Notes under the pieces: model-generated
Seen by the model: only the letters and a program-made list of their open reading frames with translations
Told to the model about the DNA's origin: nothing
Database searches by the model: none
In this document: in pieces, positions 1 through 7,587 of the stretch
Position numbering within the stretch: position 1 is the stretch's first letter
Layout of the letters: each line of letters opens with the position of its first letter
Position numbers and translations under genes: made by a program
Assembly (NCBI GenBank): GCA_913057725.1
Contig: CAJXOS010000026.1
Span: 1-53,839, forward strand
From: an uncultured Lewinella sp.
Lineage (GTDB): Bacteria > Bacteroidota > Bacteroidia > Chitinophagales > Saprospiraceae
Length of the DNA: 53,839 nt
Reading direction: 5' to 3'

Positions 1-745
1 ACGTACAAAGGCGATTTTCATCACCAACCCCAACAACCCTACTGGTTGCTGCTATTCGCCAGCAGATCTTCGGGAACTCGGTAACATTGTCAAGGAGAAA
101 GACATCTTCTTGTGTGTAGACGAGGTGTACCGAGAGTTCTGTTATGGGGATAATACTTTCCTTTCAGCATTGAGCATTGAAGGCTTAGAAGAACATGCTG
201 TTATTATTGACTCCGTATCGAAGCGTTATAGCGCTTGTGGGGCTAGGGTAGGGGCTTTAGTTACTCGTAACGAGGATGTGACCGCCGCTATTTCCAAGTA
301 CGCTAAACTGCGACTAAGTCCTCCTGGACTTGGGCAAATGCTATCTGAATTCATGCTGCAAGATGATACAGCATACCTGACCGGTGTAAAAGAAGAGTAC
401 GAGCGTAGGAGAGATTTGGTATTCCGCCGCCTTCAAGCGATACCTGGCGTTACTTCCTATTTGCCTGGAGGAGCATTTTATTGCTTTGCAAAGTTCCCGG
501 TAGATTCAGCTGAAAACTTCTGCCGCTGGCTGTTGGAGGATTTCGAATACAAAGGGGCAACCGTCATGCTGTCTCCTGGTCAAGGCTTCTATGCTACACC
601 TGGACTGGGCGTTGATGAGGTACGAATTGCCTACGTTCTAAACGAAAAGGACCTCGATGCGGCTATGGATTGCCTCGAGAAGGCTCTAGCTAGCTATCCA
701 GGATTGCGTCCGGTAGCTTCCTCACTAATGAGTGCAGAACAATAG
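1..745 (+). CDS. PLP-dependent class I/II aminotransferase, 3' part
   Basis: This is the C-terminal part (about 247 residues) of a fold-type I aminotransferase; the start lies before the window and the reading frame is open from base 2. The motif NPNNPTG near the beginning, VDEVYREF around base 116-139 and the PLP-lysine context SVSKRYSACGARVG (Lys codon near base 221) are those of the aspartate/aromatic aminotransferase family. The late RIAY supplies the arginine that usually binds the substrate carboxylate. The enzyme should transfer an amino group between an amino acid and a 2-oxoacid in the cytoplasm; the exact substrate cannot be read from this fragment. Its last 21 bases overlap the end of the convergent DUF3293 gene. 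Confidence 0.9.
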   Translation, partial: RTKAIFITNPNNPTGCCYSPADLRELGNIVKEKDIFLCVDEVYREFCYGDNTFLSALSIEGLEEHAVIIDSVSKRYSACGARVGALVTRNEDVTAAISKYAKLRLSPPGLGQMLSEFMLQDDTAYLTGVKEEYERRRDLVFRRLQAIPGVTSYLPGGAFYCFAKFPVDSAENFCRWLLEDFEYKGATVMLSPGQGFYATPGLGVDEVRIAYVLNEKDLDAAMDCLEKALASYPGLRPVASSLMSAEQ

Positions 746-1138
746 TTGAGCTGGCTTACCAATTTCTAAGAACACAACTGCATTTTGCTCGAACTTCCGG
801 CCAAGTTGGGTACTCTCAATTTCATTGAGCCCCAGAATTAGAAGGCTATCTTCTGATGGCCAGCTGCCTGAAGAATCGTTTCCTTGGCCTATAAAGTAGG
901 TCCACTCGTTTTGTTCAACAAATTGAACAAGCAAGTCTTGCTGTTCTTGATTCTTGTCCACAGCCACAATAATCGATTTCGGATTATGTGCTGTGATTAA
1001 ACATGCAGTCGTGATTTGGTGTTCCTCTAAAAGTGCGTCTATAGCCGGCACCAAACCTCCAATCGACCACGAAATAGGAGGGTCAAAGATTTCGTAGATC
1101 GCCTTTTCGTAGGCGTTTTGAAGGTCCTGGTCGAACAT
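725..1138 (-). CDS. DUF3293 domain-containing protein
   Basis: A 137-residue soluble protein of unknown function. The pattern AYEKAIYEI at the N terminus, CLITAHNPKS in the middle and the late block W-SEDSLLILGLN followed by GRKFEQNAVV match my memory of the DUF3293 family, which has no established biochemical role. I place the start at the ATG whose complement is 1136-1138, giving a protein that begins about ten residues before the conserved Tyr, as is usual in the family. A longer version from 1198 is possible but would cover the yidC -7 box. It converges on the aminotransferase and overlaps its last 21 bases. Confidence 0.7.
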   Translation of the reverse strand: MFDQDLQNAYEKAIYEIFDPPISWSIGGLVPAIDALLEEHQITTACLITAHNPKSIIVAVDKNQEQQDLLVQFVEQNEWTYFIGQGNDSSGSWPSEDSLLILGLNEIESTQLGRKFEQNAVVFLEIGKPAQLLFCTH

Positions 1139-1185
1139 GGGTGATTTATTCGGCTTTACGGTTTTAATTAGCAGGTCTAAAATGA

Positions 1186-1193
1186 TACCTTTG
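1186..1193 (+). promoter_or_regulatory. -7 box TACCTTTG upstream of yidC
   Basis: TACCTTTG fits the Bacteroidota primary sigma -7 consensus TAnnTTTG. A weak TTTA at 1163-1166 sits 19 bases upstream in the place of the -33 TTTG. The predicted transcript start near 1199 leaves about 26 bases before the yidC ATG. The -7 box itself is a clear match; its activity is inferred. Confidence 0.6.
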
Positions 1194-1224
1194 CGCACGA
1201 AAATTAAGAACTCAATTTTCCTTC

Positions 1225-3129
1225 ATGGATAAGAATCAGATTGTAGGTATTGTCCTCATTTTCGCGCTTTTGATGGTTTGGCAGCAATTTTTTGCGCCTT
1301 CCCCAGCCGAACTCGAAGCAGAACAACGCCGACAAGACTCCATTGCAAATATAGAACAGCAACTCGAAGCTGAAGCCACTGCGGCCGACACAGGTCAACT
1401 TTCCGAAACTGGTGATGAGACCAACGTAGCTACCCCTGCAGTATCAGACTCTGTCTTACTACTACAGCGCGGCGGTGCCTATGGTGCTTTTGCCCCAGCT
1501 ACTTTTGGTGAGGAGTCAATCGAAACACTAGAAAATGACTTGATGACCGTTTACTTCTCTACAAGAGGTGGTGTCATCGACAAAGTAGTTTTAAAGGAGC
1601 ATTTCAAAGTCCTACTGGACACTGCGGGTAACGAAACGAAAGTACCGTTGGAGCTCCTTGAGGACAAAAAGAACAAATTTGAATACCTCCTGCCAGTAGC
1701 GGGTGTACCTAACGGGACCGTACGAAGTAGTGAATTATTCTTCCAGCCTACGGTGGAAGGACGTACTATTCGCATGGTAGCATCAGCCGGACCTGAGCAG
1801 TATATCGAACAGGTGTATACGCTGTCAGAAGACAATTACACCGTTGACTATGAGGTGAAGTTCGAAGGTCTTCAGCAGGTATTCCGTAATGATGCACAAC
1901 AGGTGCAACTATCATGGGTAAACTACCTGGACAAGATCGAGCTTAATGAAAGTTACGAGCGTAACTATACCTCGATTTACTATAAGCCAACGGAGGATGA
2001 TTCTGATCGTTGCTCCTGTACCTCATCAGATGAGGTAACTTCTGAGGGGCAAAAAGTAAAATGGGTAGCCGCTGCAAACCAGTTTTTCAACACCAGTATC
2101 ATTGCAGAAGACAAGTTTGACGGTGCCGTTTTACGGACAGAAGTACTTGATGCCGAAGCAGAAGACCTAAAAATGGTTTCCGCTGACATTCAATTGCCAT
2201 ATGGCCATAGCCCAAGTGAGTCGGTAGGCATGCAATTGTACATAGGACCAAATAACTTTGAGCGCCTAGAAGCGCTTGGCAACGACCTTACTGATGTTAT
2301 TCCTTACGGACGTAGCATTTTCGGTGCCATCAACCGTTGGATCATCCGCCCATTGTTCAACTTCTTTGATGGAATCACAGGTAATAAGGGTATTGCGATT
2401 CTATTGCTTACGCTGCTCGTAAAACTGTTGGTATTCCCGCTTACTTATAAGATGTTGTACTCGCAACAGAAAATGGCTGCCATGAAGCCTTACCTCGAAA
2501 AGGTTAAGGCTAAACACAAGGATGATCAGCAGGCTCAGCAAATGGAAACGATGAAGATGTATCGGGAATATGGCGTGAATCCACTTGGAGGGTGTTTTCC
2601 GATGGTCTTGCAGCTTCCGATATGGTTTGCCCTCTATCGATTCTTCCCAGCCGCTATTACATTTCGGCAGGAAGGATTCCTTTGGGCTACTGACCTTAGT
2701 AGTTATGATGTATTGACTCGTTTGCCATTTGAGATCCCATTAGGCTTTGGTTCTCACATCAGCCTCTTTGCTGTGCTTTGGGCGATCACAACGCTGATCT
2801 ACACCTACTATAACACGAAGCATATGGACTTCGGGACTAACCCGATGATGAAGTACTTCCAGTACATCATGCCGGTAATGTTCCTTGGCTTCTTCAATAG
2901 CTTTGCATCAGGTCTTACTTGTTACTTGTTCTTCAGTAACTTGATCAATATCACTCAGACATTGGTGACTAAAAACTTCATTATCGATACCGATAAGATC
3001 AAAGAGGAGCTTGAAGCGAATAAACGTAAACCGAAGAAGCGATCAGGCTTCCAGGAACGTTTGGAAGCGGCAATGAAGGAGCAACAAAAGAAGCAAGATG
3101 AGGTTGCGCGTAAGCGTGGTAAGAAATAG
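1225..3129 (+). CDS. yidC: Membrane protein insertase YidC
   Basis: YidC inserts and folds inner-membrane proteins, alone or with SecYEG. The 634-residue protein has the Gram-negative layout: an N-terminal membrane anchor (residues 6-22), a large periplasmic domain (about 50-360) and the conserved insertase core from about 370. The core contains GIAILLLTLLVKLLVFPLTY, where a Lys takes the place of the hydrophilic-groove Arg, then the cytoplasmic hairpin rich in charged residues and NPLGGCFPMVLQLPIWFALY. A basic C-terminal tail (KRKPKKRS, ARKRGKK) fits ribosome contact. The periplasmic insert DRCSCTSSDE has two close cysteines, which is unusual. It starts a plus-strand run with the prenyltransferase gene 6 bases downstream. 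Confidence 0.97.
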   Translation: MDKNQIVGIVLIFALLMVWQQFFAPSPAELEAEQRRQDSIANIEQQLEAEATAADTGQLSETGDETNVATPAVSDSVLLLQRGGAYGAFAPATFGEESIETLENDLMTVYFSTRGGVIDKVVLKEHFKVLLDTAGNETKVPLELLEDKKNKFEYLLPVAGVPNGTVRSSELFFQPTVEGRTIRMVASAGPEQYIEQVYTLSEDNYTVDYEVKFEGLQQVFRNDAQQVQLSWVNYLDKIELNESYERNYTSIYYKPTEDDSDRCSCTSSDEVTSEGQKVKWVAAANQFFNTSIIAEDKFDGAVLRTEVLDAEAEDLKMVSADIQLPYGHSPSESVGMQLYIGPNNFERLEALGNDLTDVIPYGRSIFGAINRWIIRPLFNFFDGITGNKGIAILLLTLLVKLLVFPLTYKMLYSQQKMAAMKPYLEKVKAKHKDDQQAQQMETMKMYREYGVNPLGGCFPMVLQLPIWFALYRFFPAAITFRQEGFLWATDLSSYDVLTRLPFEIPLGFGSHISLFAVLWAITTLIYTYYNTKHMDFGTNPMMKYFQYIMPVMFLGFFNSFASGLTCYLFFSNLINITQTLVTKNFIIDTDKIKEELEANKRKPKKRSGFQERLEAAMKEQQKKQDEVARKRGKK

Positions 3130-3135
3130 ACAAGC

Positions 3136-4056
3136 GTGCTAATAGCGATTCTTCGCCTGATTCGTTTTCCAAATCTAGTGGTCGTAGCGATCACGCAATG
3201 GTTGATTGCGAATAAGGTGTTGGGTCAGGCTTATCAGCAAGAAAATATTGCCCCGATTCTGTCTAGTACAGAATTGGGGCTTCTTATTTTTGCCACAGTT
3301 TCAGTTGCTGCGATTGGTTACATTGTCAATGACTTGAGAGACTTGCCCATCGACCTGATTAATCGGCCTCATAAGGTGATTATCGACAATCAAATTAGCA
3401 AGGCTGGAGCCGAGCGACTCTCTTACCTTATCGCTGTTAGTGGTTTCATAGTGACACTGTTTTTAGCGGCAGAGAAAGGAGAATACGAATGGTTGTGGCT
3501 CTATCCCTTATTCGTCGGACTACTTCTCATATACCCCAAGCAACTAAAGCGCCATCATCTGGCGGGGAACATATTTGTAGCAATCGCTTGCGCTGCCACC
3601 GCTGGACTCATTTGGCTAGCAGAAAGGCATTCATGGACCCAGCTAAGTGAAGAGTTAAGTGTACAAACCGGATTTTTGATATCCTTATTTATGGTGTACG
3701 GATTTATCTCTACCTGGATTAGAGAGATCATTAAAGACCTGGAGGACGAAGAAGGGGATCGGGTTCAAGGGCGGAGTAGTATTGCCATTAGTTGGGGAGC
3801 TAGCAATGCCAAGTTGGTTGTCTATTTCTTATCAATTATCCTGTCCGCTGGTATAGTAATCCTCTTATTCACATCAATCTATCTACAACTAAGTCTCATT
3901 GGGCGACTATTGGCACCTACTTTAGTACTATGCATCCTGCTTCTTTCAGTACTGTTGCATAGAGCGAACACTTCTGCTGATTACCATCGGCTAAGCCAAT
4001 TTTGGAAATACTACTTACTGGGTGGACTTACTATATTAATCTGCTATCAACTATAA
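3136..4056 (+). CDS. UbiA-family prenyltransferase (geranylgeranylglycerol-phosphate type)
   Basis: A polytopic membrane enzyme of 306 residues that should transfer a prenyl group to an acceptor. Both aspartate-rich motifs of the UbiA superfamily are present: NDLRDLPID at 65-73 followed by NRPHK, and KDLEDEEGD at 200-208, which bind Mg-diphosphate. Eight or nine hydrophobic segments fill the rest. Bacteroidota homologues with this layout are often labelled geranylgeranylglycerol-phosphate geranylgeranyltransferase, but the acceptor cannot be read from sequence. The start is GTG, 6 bases after the yidC stop, so the two genes are probably co-transcribed. Product family is secure; substrate is not. 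Confidence 0.85.
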   Translation: MLIAILRLIRFPNLVVVAITQWLIANKVLGQAYQQENIAPILSSTELGLLIFATVSVAAIGYIVNDLRDLPIDLINRPHKVIIDNQISKAGAERLSYLIAVSGFIVTLFLAAEKGEYEWLWLYPLFVGLLLIYPKQLKRHHLAGNIFVAIACAATAGLIWLAERHSWTQLSEELSVQTGFLISLFMVYGFISTWIREIIKDLEDEEGDRVQGRSSIAISWGASNAKLVVYFLSIILSAGIVILLFTSIYLQLSLIGRLLAPTLVLCILLLSVLLHRANTSADYHRLSQFWKYYLLGGLTILICYQL

Positions 4057-4061
4057 TTCAC

Positions 4062-4646
4062 GTGATACTAGAACACAATTACGAGATCATTCTTGCTTCT
4101 AAATCTCCGCGTCGGAGTCAGTTATTGAGCCAGGCCGGCATCCCTTTCCGAGTTGAAGCTTTGAACGTAGAGGAGAACTATCCTGCGGATATGCCTGCGG
4201 AGGAGGTTCCTGTTTTTTTAGCTAAAAAGAAAGCTCATGCTGCAAAATCACTACTAAAAGAAGATCATGAGTTGATCTTGGCAGCGGACAGTGTCGTCAT
4301 TCTAGACAATAAGATTTATGAAAAACCGGTTGACGAAGCAGATGCAAGGCGAATTCTGAGTGAGTTATCTGGGCAAGAACATCGAGTTATTACCGGCGTT
4401 TGTTTGGTGAGTAAGGAGGAAGAAATAGCGTTTGGTGATACTACCAAGGTGAAATTTGCGAACTTGAGCCCTAGAGAAATTGACTACTACATAAAGAATT
4501 ACCAGCCTTTTGACAAAGCAGGCTCCTATGCTATTCAGGAATGGATAGGGCTCTGCAAAATCGAAAAAATTGAAGGGACCTACGCTAATGTCATGGGCTT
4601 ACCCGTTGAACGAGTATGGAAAGCACTGGAAAAAATGCTCAGTTAG
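4062..4646 (+). CDS. maf: Maf-type nucleoside triphosphate pyrophosphatase
   Basis: Maf proteins hydrolyse dTTP/UTP or modified nucleotides to the monophosphate and diphosphate, acting as house-cleaning enzymes. Seen here: the N-terminal phosphate-binding motif LASKSPRRSQLL at residues 11-22, the catalytic region LAADSVV with Asp76, the YEKPVDEADA block with LSGQEHRVITGV, and the C-terminal KAGSYAIQEW. I choose the GTG at 4062 because it lies 5 bases after the preceding stop and gives 194 residues, the normal family length; starting at the ATG at 4002 would add a hydrophobic tail inside the prenyltransferase gene. The last 31 bases overlap the next gene. Confidence 0.92.
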   Translation: MILEHNYEIILASKSPRRSQLLSQAGIPFRVEALNVEENYPADMPAEEVPVFLAKKKAHAAKSLLKEDHELILAADSVVILDNKIYEKPVDEADARRILSELSGQEHRVITGVCLVSKEEEIAFGDTTKVKFANLSPREIDYYIKNYQPFDKAGSYAIQEWIGLCKIEKIEGTYANVMGLPVERVWKALEKMLS

Positions 4647-5500
4647 CCATTACCGCCACCTGGTGGGCTAGTATTCTACTTCTATTAGCCAGAGCATGGC
4701 AATATATTTACTGGGATAGCCCATTACGCGTGTTGGTTTGGGATGAGGACTTTTTCTCCGGTATTGTCGCTCGCTTAGGCTGGACCTGGTCTGATTGGGT
4801 GACTTCCGAACGTGTCGGATCTTGGATTAGCCAATGGACAATCGCTTTAGGTGTTCTTTTGTTGATCGGTGCACTAGCGTTACTAATTGCTCGCTATTCG
4901 CGCTGGAGTACAGCAACAACCGCCTTGGTATTTATCAGCGTCGCTGTTCTTCTTTTTCATGCCATTCTAGAGACCAAGAGTAATTACTGGAGAGTAGGGC
5001 ACTTTGCAGAACTGAGCCTCCAGTGGGCAACACCAATACTACTATGGTTAATGGTGCGCAGGAAGGCTAATTATGGATGTATTGACTATGCCTTTCGAAT
5101 TACAATTGCCTTAACCTTTATTGGACATGGCTTATATGCCTACGGTTACTATCCTGTTCCAGGACACTTTCAGCAAATGATGATCAGTGGCTTTGGGGTT
5201 GACAATAGCCAAGCGCTGAGCCTCTTAAAATTAGCTGGTATTCTTGACTTCATTGCGGCCGCTCTAATCTTTGTGCCAATGCGCCAAATTCGCGAGTTGG
5301 CGCTCCTATATATTATCATTTGGGGCTTTCTCACTGCCCTTGCTCGAATCTGGAGTCATGTCGATTCCAGTTCCTTAAATTATCTGTTTACCCACTGGAT
5401 TCCGCAGTTTTGTGTTCGTTCAGAACATTTTCTGGCCCCAATCGCCTTGTTATTATGGTGGAGAAGTGCTGTTGACTATATTGCAGTAGACAACAACTAA
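4616..5500 (+). CDS. Polytopic membrane protein of unknown function, DoxX-like features
   Basis: A 294-residue protein with about seven hydrophobic segments. I do not recognise it with certainty. The second half (ITIALTFIGHGLYAYGYY, then LLKLAGILDFIAAALIFVP) resembles the DoxX-like membrane family, in which a Gly-His-Gly stretch is followed by a Leu-Ala-Gly-Asp segment, but the similarity is short. The ATG at 4616 lies inside maf, giving a 31-base overlap that suggests translational coupling; no other start gives a better N terminus. It closes the yidC-prenyltransferase-maf run. Confidence 0.6.
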   Translation: MESTGKNAQLAITATWWASILLLLARAWQYIYWDSPLRVLVWDEDFFSGIVARLGWTWSDWVTSERVGSWISQWTIALGVLLLIGALALLIARYSRWSTATTALVFISVAVLLFHAILETKSNYWRVGHFAELSLQWATPILLWLMVRRKANYGCIDYAFRITIALTFIGHGLYAYGYYPVPGHFQQMMISGFGVDNSQALSLLKLAGILDFIAAALIFVPMRQIRELALLYIIIWGFLTALARIWSHVDSSSLNYLFTHWIPQFCVRSEHFLAPIALLLWWRSAVDYIAVDNN

Positions 5501-5536
5501 ACGTTCCTATTTAACATTCAACAAACTCCTCCTACA

Positions 5537-7345
5537 ATGTTTAGATTACTATTCACCTTATTATTCGTAGGTATGCTGAGTATACCTATGTTGCAAGCCC
5601 AGAGTGAAGGTGCTCCTGATGCTTGGGCGTTCCGCTATATTGGTAGCAATTACCAGTGGCCATTAGACCAGGTTGATGACTTCTCTTATGATGACTTCGG
5701 CCAAGGATTGGAATTTGAGTACTTCCGTTACTTGAACGATTACTTCGATGTAAGTTTTCCTTTCCGCTTACAGTCTGCTGATTTGCCAGCCAATCAATTC
5801 GGAACAGGAAATCGTCAGGCTTTCAACTTCGGCTTGGATGCCCTACTTAACCTTAATTTCTATAAAGGAAAGACGTTCCGCCCTCGGATTTTCGCAGGTG
5901 TCGGTTCGATCTTGCATGACCTGGACGAATTCAATCTTGACATTCCACTCGGGATTGGATTGAATTGGTATCTAGGTGGTAACACTTCACTTTCCACAAC
6001 TGCTGCCTACCACATTAGTAGTGCAGACTTCCGTGACCATGTACAGCTAGGAATTGGCTTCCGTCTGGCCCTTGATGATTACGAAGAACCAGAGCCAGAA
6101 GTACTAGATCGTGACGGTGACGGTATTCTAGACACCGAAGACCTGTGTCCTGACACTCCGGGTGTTGTAGCCTTAAATGGTTGCCCAGATCGCGATGGTG
6201 ATGGTATTGCCGACTCTAGTGATGACTGCCCTGACACTCCTGGTATCGCAGAATTTAAGGGCTGCCCAGATACAGATGGTGACGGTCTCAAGGACAGCGA
6301 TGATAAGTGTCCTGAAGAAGCAGGCCCTGTTGATAATGAAGGATGTCCTATCACTGACCGTGATGGTGACGGCATCAATGACGAAGCTGATAACTGCCCA
6401 GACGAGCCTGGTACCGTTGCGAACAATGGTTGCCCAGAGAAGTCACTAGTGGTAACTGCACGTGATAAGATGACCAATGAAGTACTACCAAACACTGAAG
6501 TAGCTGTAGTAAACAGCAGCGGCCAAGTAGTTGCTACTGGTACTACCAACAGCATGGGTGTCGTAGAAATCAATAACGTGGAGCCTGGTGATTACACCGT
6601 CACTGGTAAACTATATGACGTAGATCTAGAAGAAGCTAGCATTAAGACTAGTGATTTCAACTCTTCTGAGCCTGTACAAAGCACCGTATACTACGATGAC
6701 CCGAACTTCATCGTTCAGGGTAAGGTGTTCTACTGTAATAGTCCGAACCCACTACCTGGGGTGACCCTCAACTTGAAGAATAATGCTGACAACTTCCTGA
6801 AGTCTACAATTTCTGGAGATGATGGAGCATTTATCTTCCACTTGGATCAGCGTGCTACTTATGAGTTGTATGCTACCAAGCAGAGTTTCCTTTCGCAGGT
6901 TGTTAACGTTGACGCTAGCAACTACGATCGAAGCAAGTCTGTATTTGTACGTCTTGAGATCTGTGCTGATGAAGTAGAGTGTGGTGAGGCGATTCGTCTA
7001 AACAACATCCTATACGATACAGGTAGCGCGGCAATTCGCTCTGATGCAATGCCAGATTTGAACCGTGTTGTTCAGTTCTTGCGTGACAACAAGGATGCGA
7101 AGATCGAGATGTCATCGCATACAGATAGCCGTGGTGGTGCAGATTCTAACATGAGGCTTTCTCAGCGTCGTGCACAGAGTGCTGCTGACTACATTATTGC
7201 TCAAGGTATCTCCAGTAGCCGCGTAATTGGTACTGGTTACGGTGAAACGCAACTACTGAATCGTTGCGCAGACGGCGTATCTTGTAGCCAGACAGAACAC
7301 CAGCTAAACCGTCGTACAGAGTTTAAGGTTATCTGTCCAGACTAA
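5537..7345 (+). CDS. OmpA-family outer-membrane protein with thrombospondin type 3 repeats
   Basis: A 602-residue envelope protein that probably links the outer membrane to peptidoglycan. Domains in order: signal peptide 1-21 ending LQAQ; an N-terminal barrel-like region to about 185; calcium-binding TSP3 repeats from residue 191 to about 297, each with DxDGDGIxD and DxCPDTPG-type motifs; two short carboxypeptidase-regulatory-like beta domains (about 300-480); and an OmpA C-terminal domain (about 490-602) with NNILYDTGSAAI, SSHTDSRG, LSQRRAQSAADYI and NRRTEF, the peptidoglycan-binding signature. A strong hairpin terminator follows 37 bases after the stop. Repeat-rich OmpA proteins like this are common in Bacteroidota. 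Confidence 0.93.
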   Translation: MFRLLFTLLFVGMLSIPMLQAQSEGAPDAWAFRYIGSNYQWPLDQVDDFSYDDFGQGLEFEYFRYLNDYFDVSFPFRLQSADLPANQFGTGNRQAFNFGLDALLNLNFYKGKTFRPRIFAGVGSILHDLDEFNLDIPLGIGLNWYLGGNTSLSTTAAYHISSADFRDHVQLGIGFRLALDDYEEPEPEVLDRDGDGILDTEDLCPDTPGVVALNGCPDRDGDGIADSSDDCPDTPGIAEFKGCPDTDGDGLKDSDDKCPEEAGPVDNEGCPITDRDGDGINDEADNCPDEPGTVANNGCPEKSLVVTARDKMTNEVLPNTEVAVVNSSGQVVATGTTNSMGVVEINNVEPGDYTVTGKLYDVDLEEASIKTSDFNSSEPVQSTVYYDDPNFIVQGKVFYCNSPNPLPGVTLNLKNNADNFLKSTISGDDGAFIFHLDQRATYELYATKQSFLSQVVNVDASNYDRSKSVFVRLEICADEVECGEAIRLNNILYDTGSAAIRSDAMPDLNRVVQFLRDNKDAKIEMSSHTDSRGGADSNMRLSQRRAQSAADYIIAQGISSSRVIGTGYGETQLLNRCADGVSCSQTEHQLNRRTEFKVICPD

Positions 7346-7382
7346 TCGTTGAATCGGGGTTTTAAACCTCAATCAATATATA

Positions 7383-7430
7383 CATCCCGAATTTTGGCAA
7401 TTGCTAAAATTCGGGATGTTTTATTTTAGG
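7383..7430 (+). terminator. Rho-independent terminator after the OmpA gene
   Basis: The 13-base arms CATCCCGAATTTT (7383-7395) and AAAATTCGGGATG (7406-7418) pair perfectly around a 10-base loop and are followed at once by TTTTATTTTA. This is a textbook intrinsic terminator for the OmpA-family gene. Confidence 0.9.
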
Positions 7431-7453
7431 ATATTGTATTTGCTTACCCTAGC

Positions 7454-7484
7454 TTTGACGCTCAATTTAGAAATAGCATCTTTG
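7454..7484 (+). promoter_or_regulatory. Bacteroidota-type promoter upstream of the 1142-residue gene
   Basis: TTTG at 7454-7457 and CATCTTTG at 7477-7484 are separated by exactly 19 bases, as expected for -33 and -7 elements of the Bacteroidota primary sigma factor. The -7 box differs from TAnnTTTG only at its first base. It lies after the OmpA terminator and about 100 bases before the next start codon, giving a fairly long leader. Confidence 0.6.
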
Positions 7485-7587
7485 CAGCCAAATAATTTTA
7501 CTCCCTAGCCACAGCCACCACCGAACATTACCCAAAAACACCCCAAGAGCCAAGACTCGAACAGTAAACTTCACAAATGTTCCTCAC

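Noticed and set aside
6079..6573. Open minus-strand frame of 164 codons across the TSP3 repeats
   Set aside because: It is Ser/Pro-rich shadow sequence created by the repetitive GAT/GAC codons of the OmpA gene in the other strand.
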